From: Plasmodium coatneyi
Taxonomy: Eukaryota; Apicomplexa; Aconoidasida; Haemosporida; Plasmodiidae
Length of the DNA: 64,000 nucleotides
NCBI RefSeq assembly: GCF_001680005.1
Contig: NC_033567.1
Coordinates: forward strand, 744,001 to 808,000
Reading direction: 5' to 3'
Part shown: in pieces, positions 33,331-44,600 of the stretch
Layout: each line of letters begins with the position of its first letter
Numbering within the stretch: the first letter of the stretch is position 1
Program-made: the position numbers and the translations under genes
Notes under the pieces: generated by a model
Seen by the model: only the letters and a program-made list of their open reading frames with translations
Told to the model about the DNA's origin: nothing
The model's database searches: none

Positions 33331-33600
33331 CTATATAATAATGGTAGAAACTTCCATCGGGTTAGCAAAAACTGTCTTTGAGGTGTAGATTTGTACTGCC
33401 GGTGCGGACACAACTGCTGGTACAGACGTAACTGTTGATACGGGTACAACGGCCGGTACTGACACAACTGCTGTCGGTGCAGTAACAATTGTTGCTGTGT
33501 AGGGGGTCTGAACTGTGTAAATCTTCGATGTTGCAACCACGGGTACAGACACGCACGACCTGTAAACGGCCGCGGAATTGGAAACATATACGACAGACAT
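33331..33600 (-). CDS. Small Val/Pro/Thr-rich protein, unknown function (first of a pair)
   Basis: An 89-aa frame that starts MSVVYVSNSAAVYRSC. It consists almost wholly of Val, Pro, Ala, Thr and Ser, with repeated SVPAVV and TVxTPYT-like phrases. There are few charged residues and no clear membrane helix. The segment stands out as a GC-rich island in very AT-rich DNA, and the codon pattern follows this frame, which supports real coding. A second minus frame (33207-33587) is also open across it and is Gln/Leu/Arg-rich, so the reading frame is not certain. A similar small gene lies 1.5 kb upstream on the same strand. I do not recognise the family and assign no function. Confidence 0.5.
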   Translation of the reverse strand: MSVVYVSNSAAVYRSCVSVPVVATSKIYTVQTPYTATIVTAPTAVVSVPAVVPVSTVTSVPAVVSAPAVQIYTSKTVFANPMEVSTIII

Positions 33601-35078
33601 CTTTACGAAGGGGGTATACTGAGGATTAAAAAATTGCTATTAAAAGCTGTGCAAATTTTGTGTTCCGTAAAAGGCGTTGAGAAATTGGGAAATCTTCGGT
33701 GTGCTCAAAAATCGTTTGTTCGACTCGTCAGGTATAATACTATAACAATTGTTGGAGAAAAAAGTTTTAAAGAATAAAATAATGTAAAAAAAAATTGCAC
33801 AAAAATTAAATGTAAATAAAGGAAAAGAATAAGCAAAACAAAATGGAACAAAAATGAAGTTAAAAACTGTCTACATTTTTTTCGTGAATTATTTAATTTT
33901 TTAGCTAGCTATTTTTTAAAATTGTAAGGAAAAAAAAAAAAAAAAAAAATAGCTTTATAACTTTTTTCGTGGGGAAAAGGCTATTATTCTTATCTTGTTC
34001 TAGCAGCAGCTTTTCAACAACGGTGTAATTTTGCTGGAAAAGTTACATATACTTTTGGCAGCTTTACTTGTTATATGATTTCCCGCATTTCTTTGCTTTC
34101 CTGCATGCAAATAGGTAGGTAGTTTTTTTTTTTCAGAAAGTAGCAAAATTTGGCTAGTAGCATACAGCGAAATGTTTTTTTTTTTCGCAAATATAGCTAT
34201 TAATACGAAAATTTGCAGAAAAAAAAAATTTATTAACGGTCAAGGTAATTTTGTTATTTTATTATTTTTTTCTTTTCTTGTCTTGCTTGTTTATACCACC
34301 GTGTACCGCTGAACTGGGAAGGCCATTTCCAAGAAATTTTAAGCTAATTATTTTATAACCACTAGGACCAGAACTCACTTTTGATATTCTAGCAAAATTG
34401 ACCAGCGCTGAACAAGCTAGGCTTAACAACTACACACAAGTGTTTTGTTTAAGGCCAAGCAGAAAAGAGCTTATATTCTGAATTAAATTTTTTATAATCT
34501 AACATGTGAGTTGATTCAAAAATGGGGAGAGTAAAAAAATTCAATAAAACTCCTCGATATATATAAGCATGTTTACACGTGAAAAAAAATCACACAAGCG
34601 TTCATAAGTTTAATGAGCAAAAACGAAAGAAGTGAAAGGAATGCAAACCAAGGAGGCATGCATATGCAACATGCTTTTCAAACATGTCATGGAAGGAAAT
34701 CCATTTAGAAAAGCACACACGGATAATTCGATAATTAATATATTTTTTTATATATGTAAACATATTAGTAAACGAAAAAATATAAGCAATTTTTATGGTC
34801 CCCTCTCACATTGTTTTTCCTCTCCAATAATAGACATCTTGAAAGTTATTTCATTCGTTTTTCATAAAATGTTTCCTGAAGATTTTTTCTCTTCCCCTTG
34901 ATACTATTTCCAACTGGTTAATGTCCCTTCTTAGCACTAATGAAATGGTCATACCTGAGTAGCACCCTTTTGTAGACGTACATAAAGACAGAATTCACCG
35001 TCAATTGTATACTCCTATTCCTCTTCATTAAATTTCTCTTCATCCTTCCCAATGCCTACCATATGTCCACATCTAATT
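33601..35078. other. AT-rich spacer between the two small Val/Pro-rich genes
   Basis: This stretch has many A and T runs (for example 33930-33949) and almost no GC-rich islands. Open frames, such as one of 89 codons at 34632-34901 that begins with GTG, look random. It presumably contains the promoter of the downstream small gene. Confidence 0.4.
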
Positions 35079-35282
35079 TTAAAGGATAACAGTCGTTACG
35101 GGCGAGGCGTACGCGTAGCTAAGACATACTTGTGGGGAAGGGATAACTTGAATGTTTTTAATAATCGGTATGGTTTGTGGAATCGTATACACAACTGTTT
35201 GTGGCACGACACTGTACGTAGTTGTGTAAACAACTGGCGCAGGACGCACCGTCACCACGGGGGATATCACTGTTGCGAACAT
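35079..35282 (-). CDS. Small Val/Pro/Thr-rich protein, unknown function (second of a pair)
   Basis: A 67-aa frame that starts MFATVISPVVTVRPAPVVYT and continues with VVPQTVVYTIPQTIPI-type repeats. Like its neighbour at 33331-33600 it is dominated by Val, Pro, Thr and Ile and sits in a local GC rise. The sequence just before its ATG reads CCTCCCCCCTTTTAG, which looks like a splice acceptor, so a 5' non-coding or short coding exon upstream is likely. The two genes may be diverged tandem duplicates. No known domain is visible and I assign no function. Confidence 0.45.
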   Translation of the reverse strand: MFATVISPVVTVRPAPVVYTTTYSVVPQTVVYTIPQTIPIIKNIQVIPSPQVCLSYAYASPVTTVIL

Positions 35283-38200
35283 TTTCTAAAAGGGGGGAGG
35301 AAATACACATAAAAAAGTACGTGTGCATTGGCGTTGCGTGCATCTTCGTGTATTATTAATACACGAGAAGTTGTTGGATAAACTGCAATTGCATAATGTA
35401 GTGATTTTTACGCGGATTAGAGGCATATGTATATACATATATCTGTTCCTTTTTTTTTTTTTTTTCCTTCTTTTGCTCCTCCCTCGATGAATGCCTTACT
35501 TAAATAAAGGAAGGGTCTATTTTTATCAGGGCAAACTAAAATTTGGCAGAAAAAATATGAGCTATTTTGAAAAAAATCTTCGCAGGGTGATGAGGCATCA
35601 ACTTTTTTTAAAAAATGTCAATTTCGCAGGGGCTACGTAAGAATTGCAGTAATGTATAATTATAATTCCTATAAAGTTTGAAAGAGCAAAGTGAGATGAA
35701 GTTCCTTTGTTTTATGAAGGGGGGGCATGGCTAATGGGTTTTCAAAATGAAAATTGGGCCTTCGCACGACAAAATCGATGTTGCAAAAGGGTACACGCGA
35801 GTGAATATATATTTGTGTAAATATGCATATGTATGTATTTACATACACGAACCTGTCTACGCCTTTGCCACAAAGCGGGCTCATGCTGTTTTCCCGTGGA
35901 CAGTCGTCAGCAATATTCAATTTTTGTGAATTAACTTCCGTAGTTGCAATTTAACTGGAATTAATGTTGTTTTCGCAGTTTATTTGTGGGGCTAACAAAT
36001 TGTTAAACAAGCAGGTGTTTATAAATTTACATAATTATATAATTGTGCATTTATACAATTATGTACGTGTGCGTCAGAATTGTACATCCCATTTTCATGC
36101 CTTCAAGTGATTTATATAGACATGCATAAGCGCAGATGTCCGTGTCACATGCATAAATCTGTTCGTCCTTTAAATTTCACATTTTTTTTTTTTTTTTTGT
36201 TTCAAATTAAAGCATTCTTTTTCAGAAATAAATGAATGCAGTTTTTTCATTTTTCTTTTTCCCTTCTTTTCTTTTATATTATCTGCATGTGCATGTAGAT
36301 TCTTGTTTCCTGTTTAAAGAAGCTAAAATGGCAGCAGTTTAAAAAAATATATAAATAAAGGGAACGTACATTTTGAAATAGCCAGCTAATCCGAACAAAT
36401 ACAGTCTTACGTAAACACACTAACTTCCTTCAAGAAAAATCACAATTTTACATCCATACTTTGCATACGGTTTACGCTTCATTTTTTTTTTTTTCCTTTT
36501 AATTTTGATAAATTATGAAAAATATGTGTAACTTTGCAGCTACGTAAGAAGGAAACCTCACTAAGGGAAAATTTAAAAAAAGACGCATAATCACACGATG
36601 CGGAAAAGTTGCAGAAGTGGGGTGGAAAAAAAATGCAACTTAGTTGTAGAGGCCAGTTTTTCCGTAAATTCAAGACAGGGAGCATTATTTTTGTAAAAAC
36701 GATGTACTCATTCGAAAAGGAATCAGTATGTAGTAGTCCTACGCAACATGCAAAAAAGAAACAAAAAGGTTAATTAATTTTTTCTGTTTTTATATTGTAG
36801 TAATTATTCTTGGAGGGGAACCTCCTAAATGGAATCACTAAAATTGTAAAGGTTGCAATCAGCTATTTATTGCGTATAACTAGACGTGCGACACATTCAG
36901 GAAAACGTTAAAGACTTTTTAACTATGCGCATGAGGTAGAGGTGTAACCTACTGATGGGTGACTGAGCATAGTGCTGGTAGCCCCTTTTGCAGTCAGTGG
37001 AAATTATCGGCACTCTGCTTTTGTCGCACAGAAATGTTAAAGGTATTTATGTGTATTACACTTATCCTTTGCACAATATGGGGGTGTTGTGCATACCCCG
37101 GTAGAAGCGCATTTCCCTTTTAGCCGTTTTAGGGCTATCAATCGAAGGGGAATTTGAACGAATTCATTTCTCCTGCCAATTTGGTCAGAAGGGGTTGTTC
37201 TGTATTTGACACATCCCCCCTCCATTGTCTTATTATTCCTCTTAGATAGTGCTCACCATAGATACATTTTCATTCTCAGGTCTGCACCTTTTGAGCTTGC
37301 CTGTTCGTTTTTCCCATCTTGGAAAAGTAAAATGGTTAAAGGTGAAAGGATGGCAGCCTCATAATTTGGTCAAAACAGTACACAACATATTGTGGCACAG
37401 TGTAATATGGGAAGTTAACGCTAAGTTTTCATTTTAGCAAAAGAAATGGCATGTATAAAAAAGTAATTTCACATAATCCTGTGTGTGGTGTGGTAAAAAT
37501 TCAGTTGCTCCCTTTCGATGGGGCTACAAATTAATTTTAATTTAACTATTTTACCTTTTTGCGAATGGCTAGTACTTTAATTTTTTCATTTTATTGTTCA
37601 TTCCGTTCGTAAAGCGCCCTGTAATGAGCAGCGTTAGGTAAATCCTATTCAGCGCAAATAATGAAAAACTTTTCTAAAAGGTGTAAAAAGGGGGATGTGC
37701 GAAAAGGATGCTTAAATGGGGCCGTCCGCAAAGTATAAAAAATTGGAAACACTGGAAAAATTGACAAAATTGGCAAAATCAGCCAAACTGACCAATTGAC
37801 GAAACTGGGCAAACTGCCATAATTTTTGTACACCCTGTGAAATATCGTGGTCCTGGAGAAACAAGCTGCTTTGGTTCACATTTGAGTACACCAATGGAAG
37901 TTTGACGTATATTCTTGCCAACAAGAATAAGCGGGAATTTTCTTCTTCTTTTTTTATACTTTTATTTGAATAATGGGAAAAGTGCATAAAGGCGACAATT
38001 CTTGGGGAGGTGCTTTACTGTGGAAATATAAAGAGATCAGAAGTTCGGGATTTAAAATGGTGCCAAGATATCGTGTATGTATGCATATAAAAATATTTGC
38101 ACAGCTGGGGAAACAGAAAAATAAGCACTTGACAAATGTTAGTATGAATGCTTACATCGGTGATACGGAAGCAGGTTTTTTGATTGCTTCGTGAGGTATA

Positions 38201-38630
38201 CACTTTTTTTTTTTTTTTTTTCTCTACGTTCAACCTATGTATAAACTAAATCGCGACAAAGTAATTACCACTTCATTGTGATTATGCTTCCTCCTGGCGG
38301 TACATTATGCCACCATCACCCCCTCCCGCACATTTAATGTTACTACGAAAAAAAAAAAAAAAAAAGTTAACAAGATCGTTTTGTGTTTCCTCTATATAGC
38401 GCACCCTAAAAAAGAGTTGTGAATTCATGTACAATTTTGTGTACACAGAACAAGGTGGATAATCAGCCCCTCACACCACTTCCCCGCAAAAAAAAAAAAA
38501 AAAACACACAAGTTGCAACGGGCAAACGGGAAGGTGAAAAAACGACACGCGAAAACTGTGGTAACAAGCCAATACTTCAGAGTACACACTTGGGTGGGTA
38601 TACACACGTACCGTGCGACAGCTAGCCAAA
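35283..38630. other. 3.3-kb intergenic region before the E1-alpha gene
   Basis: AT-rich spacer with T- and A-runs at about 35450-35466, 36183-36199, 36482-36494, 38203-38220 and 38347-38365, and the 9-bp periodic block described separately. Several 60-90 codon frames exist, but none has protein-like character. Confidence 0.4.
37741..37812 (+). repeat. 9-bp degenerate tandem repeat, 8 copies
   Basis: Units step every 9 bases: AATTGGAAA, CACTGGAAA, AATTGACAA, AATTGGCAA, AATCAGCCA, AACTGACCA, ATTGACGAA, ACTGGGCAA. The consensus is close to AATTGGCAA. The period is a multiple of three, so both strands stay open and would encode three-residue repeats. It is not part of a gene I can support. Confidence 0.7.
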
Positions 38631-39926
38631 ATGAGGAACTTGGTTCAAAAGTACCTCTGCAGGAGGAGCTGCTTCCCCCGTTTCTGCACCAAGAGGAACA
38701 TTTGCACCCTAAGTCAGAAGAGAAATTTCTCTGCATATCAAATATACACGGACGGGCTCATCCACTCGGAATTCTCAACCGAATTAAAAACGACAAATGA
38801 AGTGAACAGACTTCCTATTTTCCGCATACTAGATACGGAAGGGAATTTATTAGACGGTCATAGTGCTCCCTTTAGCGATGAAGAAGTAGTGAACCTATAC
38901 AAACAGATGGTTGAGTTTTCAATATGGGATGAAATATTTTATGGCATTCAAAGACAAGGCAGAATTTCTTTTTACATTGTAAATGATGGAGAAGAGGGGA
39001 TCCAGTTTGGGTTGGGAAAAGTTCTCACCCCAGATGACCACCTATACTGTCAATACAGAGAAACAGGCATTTTACTGTCCAGGGGATTTGATTACCCTGA
39101 CATTATTAACCAACTATTTGGGAACAAATATGATGAAGGGAAAGGAAGACAAATGTGTATTTGCTACACTAGTAAGAAATTAAACATACACACCATTACA
39201 ACTCCTTTAGCATCCCAATTATCTCATGCTGCCGGTTGTGGTTATGCCTTGAAATTGAAAAATCAGAAAGCTGTTGCTGCTACGTTTTGTGGGGATGGTT
39301 CTTCATCGGAAGGAGATTTCTATGCCGCTCTAAATTTTGCAGCCGTAAGAGAATCCCAAACCATGTTTATTTGCAAAAATAATCTCTATGCTATATCTAC
39401 TTCTATAAAAGATCAGTACAGAGGTGATGGTATAGCTCCTCGAGCACTAGCTTTAGGTATAGAATCCGTTAGGGTTGATGGAAATGATTTATTCGCTACC
39501 TATTTAGCTGCAAAAAAAATGAGAGAAATTTGCACTGAACAGTCTAAACCTGTCTTTATGGAATTTATGGCCTACAGATATGGCCACCATAGTACCTCAG
39601 ATGATTCCACGCTTTACAGACCAAAGGAAGAAAATGATGCTTGGAAAAAGGATGGGGTCCATCCAATAAGCAGACTATTCCTTTACTTAAAGAATAAAAA
39701 TTTGTACACAGAGGAGGATGACAAACTGCACAGAAAAGCCGTCAAAGAAAAAGTTCTCAAGGAATTGAAGAAACATGAAAGCATTAAGAGGTACAATATT
39801 GTAGGTGGCCTCTTTGAAAATGTGTACCACGAGGAGGACTGGAATTTAAAGGAGCAAAGGGAAAACTTTGAGGAGTTTTTCAAGCAACATAAAAACTGCT
39901 ACGACACGTCCAAGTTTGAAAGTTAG
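38631..39926 (+). CDS. BCKDHA: Branched-chain 2-oxoacid dehydrogenase E1 subunit alpha, mitochondrial
   Basis: A 431-aa single-exon protein, counted from the ATG at 38631; an in-frame GTG lies 18 bases upstream. The thiamine diphosphate site is clear: GDG at residues 221-223 and the NN pair at 250-251 (CGDGSSSEGDFYAALNF, then CKNNLYAIST). The phosphorylation loop GHHSTSDDS is at residues 318-326. The first 40 residues are Arg/Lys/Cys-rich with no acidic residues and form a mitochondrial presequence. The enzyme decarboxylates branched-chain 2-oxoacids with E1-beta, E2 and E3. In apicomplexans the complex is known to act on pyruvate and serve as the mitochondrial pyruvate dehydrogenase. The partner subunits are not in this window. 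Confidence 0.96.
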   Translation: MRNLVQKYLCRRSCFPRFCTKRNICTLSQKRNFSAYQIYTDGLIHSEFSTELKTTNEVNRLPIFRILDTEGNLLDGHSAPFSDEEVVNLYKQMVEFSIWDEIFYGIQRQGRISFYIVNDGEEGIQFGLGKVLTPDDHLYCQYRETGILLSRGFDYPDIINQLFGNKYDEGKGRQMCICYTSKKLNIHTITTPLASQLSHAAGCGYALKLKNQKAVAATFCGDGSSSEGDFYAALNFAAVRESQTMFICKNNLYAISTSIKDQYRGDGIAPRALALGIESVRVDGNDLFATYLAAKKMREICTEQSKPVFMEFMAYRYGHHSTSDDSTLYRPKEENDAWKKDGVHPISRLFLYLKNKNLYTEEDDKLHRKAVKEKVLKELKKHESIKRYNIVGGLFENVYHEEDWNLKEQRENFEEFFKQHKNCYDTSKFES

Positions 39927-41646
39927 TTGAGCTACTCACGTCGGCGTATCGGCCAAAGCAGCAGTACCTGTTTCGCTTGTGCATCATTTTTTTCACCTTT
40001 TTGCGTGAGATTGAAGGGGACTAAGTTGGGGGACATTGCGCACCCAGAAAGTACGTGCGTACGTCTGCATGTCTCGTCCCAACTGGTTGCAAAGTGGTTC
40101 CGCCAGAAATCACTTGCATGACCTAAAAATTTAGGGAGAACAAACAGAGCAAGCTCACCTAGCATTTTTGTTCTCCCTTAATCACACCAAACAGCTATTT
40201 TTACACACTTCTGTGTTCCAACCAAACAGCTTTCAACAATTTGCCCTTTATGCGCAATAACGGCGAAGCGATTGCATCAAATGCATTTTTTTAAAAAGAA
40301 ATTATGCGATTCATTCAAAATGTACCACGTGAGACGCACGCAATGAGGCGGTGTCCCTCGTAGTTGTGAACAATTCAGCTGCAAGCATCGAAAAGGAGGT
40401 TTTCCTCGTTTAAATGTGCTCCAGTGTGTTCATGCAGTCGTATGCACCGCTAGTACATATTGCATGCATGAACCATTTTGCCCTACGGGATGAAAAACAA
40501 TGGAGTGAAAATATAGACAACCAATTTGCATGTGCACAAAGTTGCCAAAATGTTTAAGACGGTTCGCCAAAAAAAAAAAAATTGCAAATTTGTGTAGATG
40601 TAAATCGTGATGCACATCTTTGAAAGCACCCAATTGATGGCCAACAGGGATCTTCAAAAGGGAATAAACTGCCCTTTTCTTCATCACCGCTTAACTACAG
40701 AGTTGCCTTCTCTTAATGAAGGTACCACACCGGGGGGGGGCAACTCGCTGCAGGCAAAATATGTGCACACATGAATCCCCTAATTAGAAAAAACGTTCAC
40801 GACTTTTCTTGCTCCTCAATACACCTTCCAGTATTACATGAAAAAGGAAAAATAAGAAAAAGCGGAATGCTTACTCCCTCACCATTAGGTTAAAAAAAAT
40901 AAAATAAATTCCACCTTGCACACATTCGCTAGCAGCAAACGTGAGAGCGATGGGGATACCCAGTTCGTCACTTCTGTATACATTTACAAAATTAAGTAAC
41001 TCAAGTTTGGAAAAATGAACGAAACAAACTCGCAAAAGGGGGAGGCGGTTTGTCGGCTATGCTTCCGTACCTCCCCCAATGATGCTTTTTGACAAGTGGA
41101 CACGTAAAAAAAGAAAGGAAAAAAAAAAAAAAAAACATAATGTAATATAACAAAATTGCAATGTGACAGAGACAAAACAAAACAACAACACTGATGGGAA
41201 AACCCCGCGGAAACAATGTCAATTTTGCAAATTTTCATGAAACGTTGCAATGGAAATGTGACCACGTCGTTGTGCTCGCGAATGAACGTGTATTAGCCAT
41301 TTTATATTTTTTTTTCATCTTTTCATCACACACACAAAAAAAAAAAAAAAAAAACAACGCTTCTCCGCAAGCGCACTCAACTTAGCGTCGAAGAAGGGTA
41401 ACATACCGCTGCCAGTGAAAGGAAGACTGTTCAGTAGTTTCCACTAAATGGGTACGGTGAATCATCCACATGTTACAAAAAAATGAAAAATGCTCGTGTA
41501 GTTCTGCAACAAATGTATGCCTCCACCTGGGCAACTTTCCTCCTCTCAGAAAATCTGGCCGAAGGAGAAAGTGCTCCCCTGTCGGTTTCTCCGCCTGTCA
41601 GACCGATCGTGTGGAATGTATCACGGTCGCTTCTCCCCAACGCATA
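39927..41646. other. 1.7-kb intergenic region between convergent genes
   Basis: Shared 3' flank of E1-alpha and the large minus-strand gene. Poly-A tracts lie at about 40568-40580, 41118-41135 and 41336-41354, and a run of 10 G at 40729-40738. No gene is supported. Confidence 0.45.
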
Positions 41647-44600
41647 TTATCCATTCCTCTCCGATGGACGTCCCTTTCTTCCATCTTCTGAATCCCCATC
41701 GTGATTAGCATTTCCCTGATGAGCCATCATCCCAAAGGGTAATATCGACTGGACATATTTGTAGTACGAATTATTCTCCTTCCTGCTGTCCGACATGTAC
41801 CCACGCGAAATGTGAGACTCCTTCGAATCGGACAACGAGAAAGAACTACCCTTGCTGTTACTACACGAGAGCTTTACATCTGACTTTGATTTAAAACTTG
41901 ATAACCTAACAATGTCCAAAGAGTTTGAGGAATTTTCGTCCCTGTTTCGACTCCCCTTTTTGAAACACCTTCCATTTCTTGAACTTCTTGAACTTCTTGA
42001 ACTTTTGGAACTTTTCTTTTTGTTTAAGAACTTTTTCGAAAAATTTTTCTTAAATTTCTGGCCCCGTTCTTCGAGGTATAAGCTACTGTACATGCTATCG
42101 CCCAGCTTACTGTCCATGTCACTTCCGGAGCTCATCACCTCTCTGTGGATTTCTTCGTTCTCCTTAACGTGGTATTTGCTCTTCACGTAATTGCTTAGGT
42201 TATCTGAGGAAAACGACAAGCTGGGCGTTTTCACTTCACGACGCGCATTCCGCGAGTTTAGCTTCTCCCCCTTGTCCTTTTTACTTTCCTTCCTCTTCGC
42301 ACTGGTGATGTGTCTAACTTGGTCAAAATTTCCACTTTGGTGTTTCTTCTCCGCTGTGGCTTCTTCACCGCCTGTCCCTGAACTCTCCTCATATGTGATA
42401 TTCACAGCTGAGCCACTATCGCCAGAATTGCCGCTTCCTTCTGAGATTTCCTGATTAGACATGCTGTAACCAAAGCGGGGGGAATTTTTCTGCCCCCTAG
42501 GGCTGCTCTTATCGAGATGATTTTCACCCAGATGATTCTCCCCCTTGTTTATATTGCCACCGCTGTATGGCCTCTTCGTCAAAGGGTTCACTTCTGAGTC
42601 CTTTTTTTTTACCTCCTTCGTGATGTTTTCATTGGACACACTCATACTGTTTGCAGTTTCGATGCGACTGATAATACGCATCGGGAGGATTGCCTTGCCA
42701 TTTGTCTTCTTCTCACCGTCCCTCTGCTGTTGCTCCTTCACTGCACCGTTTGCCTTCTCATCATTCAAGTTTACCTCCGTTTTGATGGAACTCCTTTTCT
42801 TCTCCTTCAGTTTGTTTATATAGGAATATAACTTATCCACCTGATGACTCATTTTTCGTTTGGCGAGGCCTTCCCCCTTTTTATTATTGACGTCACTATT
42901 TACCATGAAGCTCTTCGAGAAATACATTTTCCCATGTGTACTCACCCCTTTGGGCCCCACCCCTTCGTGACCCTTCCCTAATATTTCTTCATCCATATGC
43001 TCATCATTAGTTTCGTTGGAAGCGACACTGGGTGCACTCTTCAGATTCACTTCGCTCATCCGCGTGGACATTTTTTTGGACTTCTTTTTCGATGGCTTGA
43101 AGCTAAACTTTCCCAAATTTTTAAAGAATTTATTAAATTTATTTTTTTTATTCTCTTTTTTTATGGAACCTATGCTCGAGAAGTTGTCGTATTCCTTCAC
43201 CCCTTCGTCTACCTCCTCTTCTTCCTCATCATGGGAGTAGTACGAAATGTCCGAATGGGTAATGGAGTTATTTTTTTTGCTTCTATTTTGGTGTTCCCCC
43301 TGGTGGGCGTGATTATTTTGTAATTTTTCTCCCCCCGCTGTTTGGTCATCCGCTCCTATTTGGTCTGCTACATTCTGCGCGTTTACGTTGCCTTCACCGT
43401 CACGGCTGCACTTCCTTTTTTGCTCCCCCAGTGGGGCTGACCCATCATCCACAAGAGAATTCGCCTTCTTATTTACCACGCTGGACGTTTGCTTGGAATT
43501 TCCCCCTGAAGTGATCGAGTGGTCCTCCACAAATGAGTATCCCTTATTTAGCTCATTCGCTTTGGTTTTTAACAAGCGACGTGTGCTTTCTTCCATGTGG
43601 CCGTTAATTTGACTTACCAATATGGGTTCTCCTGCCTTAGCCTTGCCATTTTGTGTGGGTTCCTTCGTTCCTTCCTGCGCACCTGTTCCCTTGCTCCCTC
43701 GCTTCACCTGCTGTTTTCCCTGCTTGGATTCTTCCTTCCCTCCATCCTTCACCATGCTGAGACTTTTCCTAGCACCCACATCACTGCTAACATTCGACTT
43801 TGCCAGCAGTTCGCAACTTTGTTCCATGTTTAGTTCTTCAATGGACACGATATTTTCCTTTCCCTCTTCCAAGTGTAGATGGTCCCCCACTTCCTTTTCT
43901 AAAATTTCGTACTCGAATTCTCCGTCATATTTGTATTCTTCCTCATCAGAGGAGGACTGTCGGTCTGAAGGGTTGTCCCTTTGGTCTAGGCTTCCCTTTT
44001 TTACCTTGCCCTTTTCCAGTGTTGATTTTCTGTCATGCTTTTTCTTCTCCCCCCTAGTGGCGTCTTCCTTACCCTCTGCGCGTTTCTCCTTTTTCTCCCC
44101 CTTTGCGGACGAGTCGGACGAAGATTCATCACTATCGGAGGAATTCTCCTTGCTTTTTTTTTTCCTGTTCAGATAAAAAATCTTTTTAAAGGTACTCATG
44201 TTACTCTTTTTGTTTTTTTTTTTCTTTTTCTTTTTGTTATATTTACTTGAGTCCACAATTTTGGAATACTCCATGGGGTAGCCATCTTCATTTTGTGAGC
44301 TGTTCGATTTTGATTTAGATTTGGCTGCTGATTCGGTGCTACCCGACTTGCTTCCAGAGCTCTTTTTGTTCTGTTCACTTTTGAAGAAAAAGAAGCTGTC
44401 GAAGAAGGAACCGTGATTTTCCTTTCCCTTTCTGGTTGACCGTCCTATGCGTACACCTGAGCTGGAACTGCTGCTACGATGGGAGTTACTCCTCCTTTCA
44501 GAGGGGCTTTTTCCACTACCTGGCTCGCTTCCTATGTGGGAGCCGCTCCTAAGCTGAGAGTCATTATGCAGGTACGAATCGTTGGAAATGTAGGAGTTGT

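Noticed and set aside
34632..34901. 89-codon plus frame between the small Val/Pro genes
   Set aside because: It begins with GTG, and after its first ATG it reads like random AT-rich translation.
33601..36400. AT-rich block considered as a centromere
   Set aside because: Plasmodium centromeres are about 2 kb of nearly pure AT; this block has frequent G and C and contains the small Val/Pro gene.
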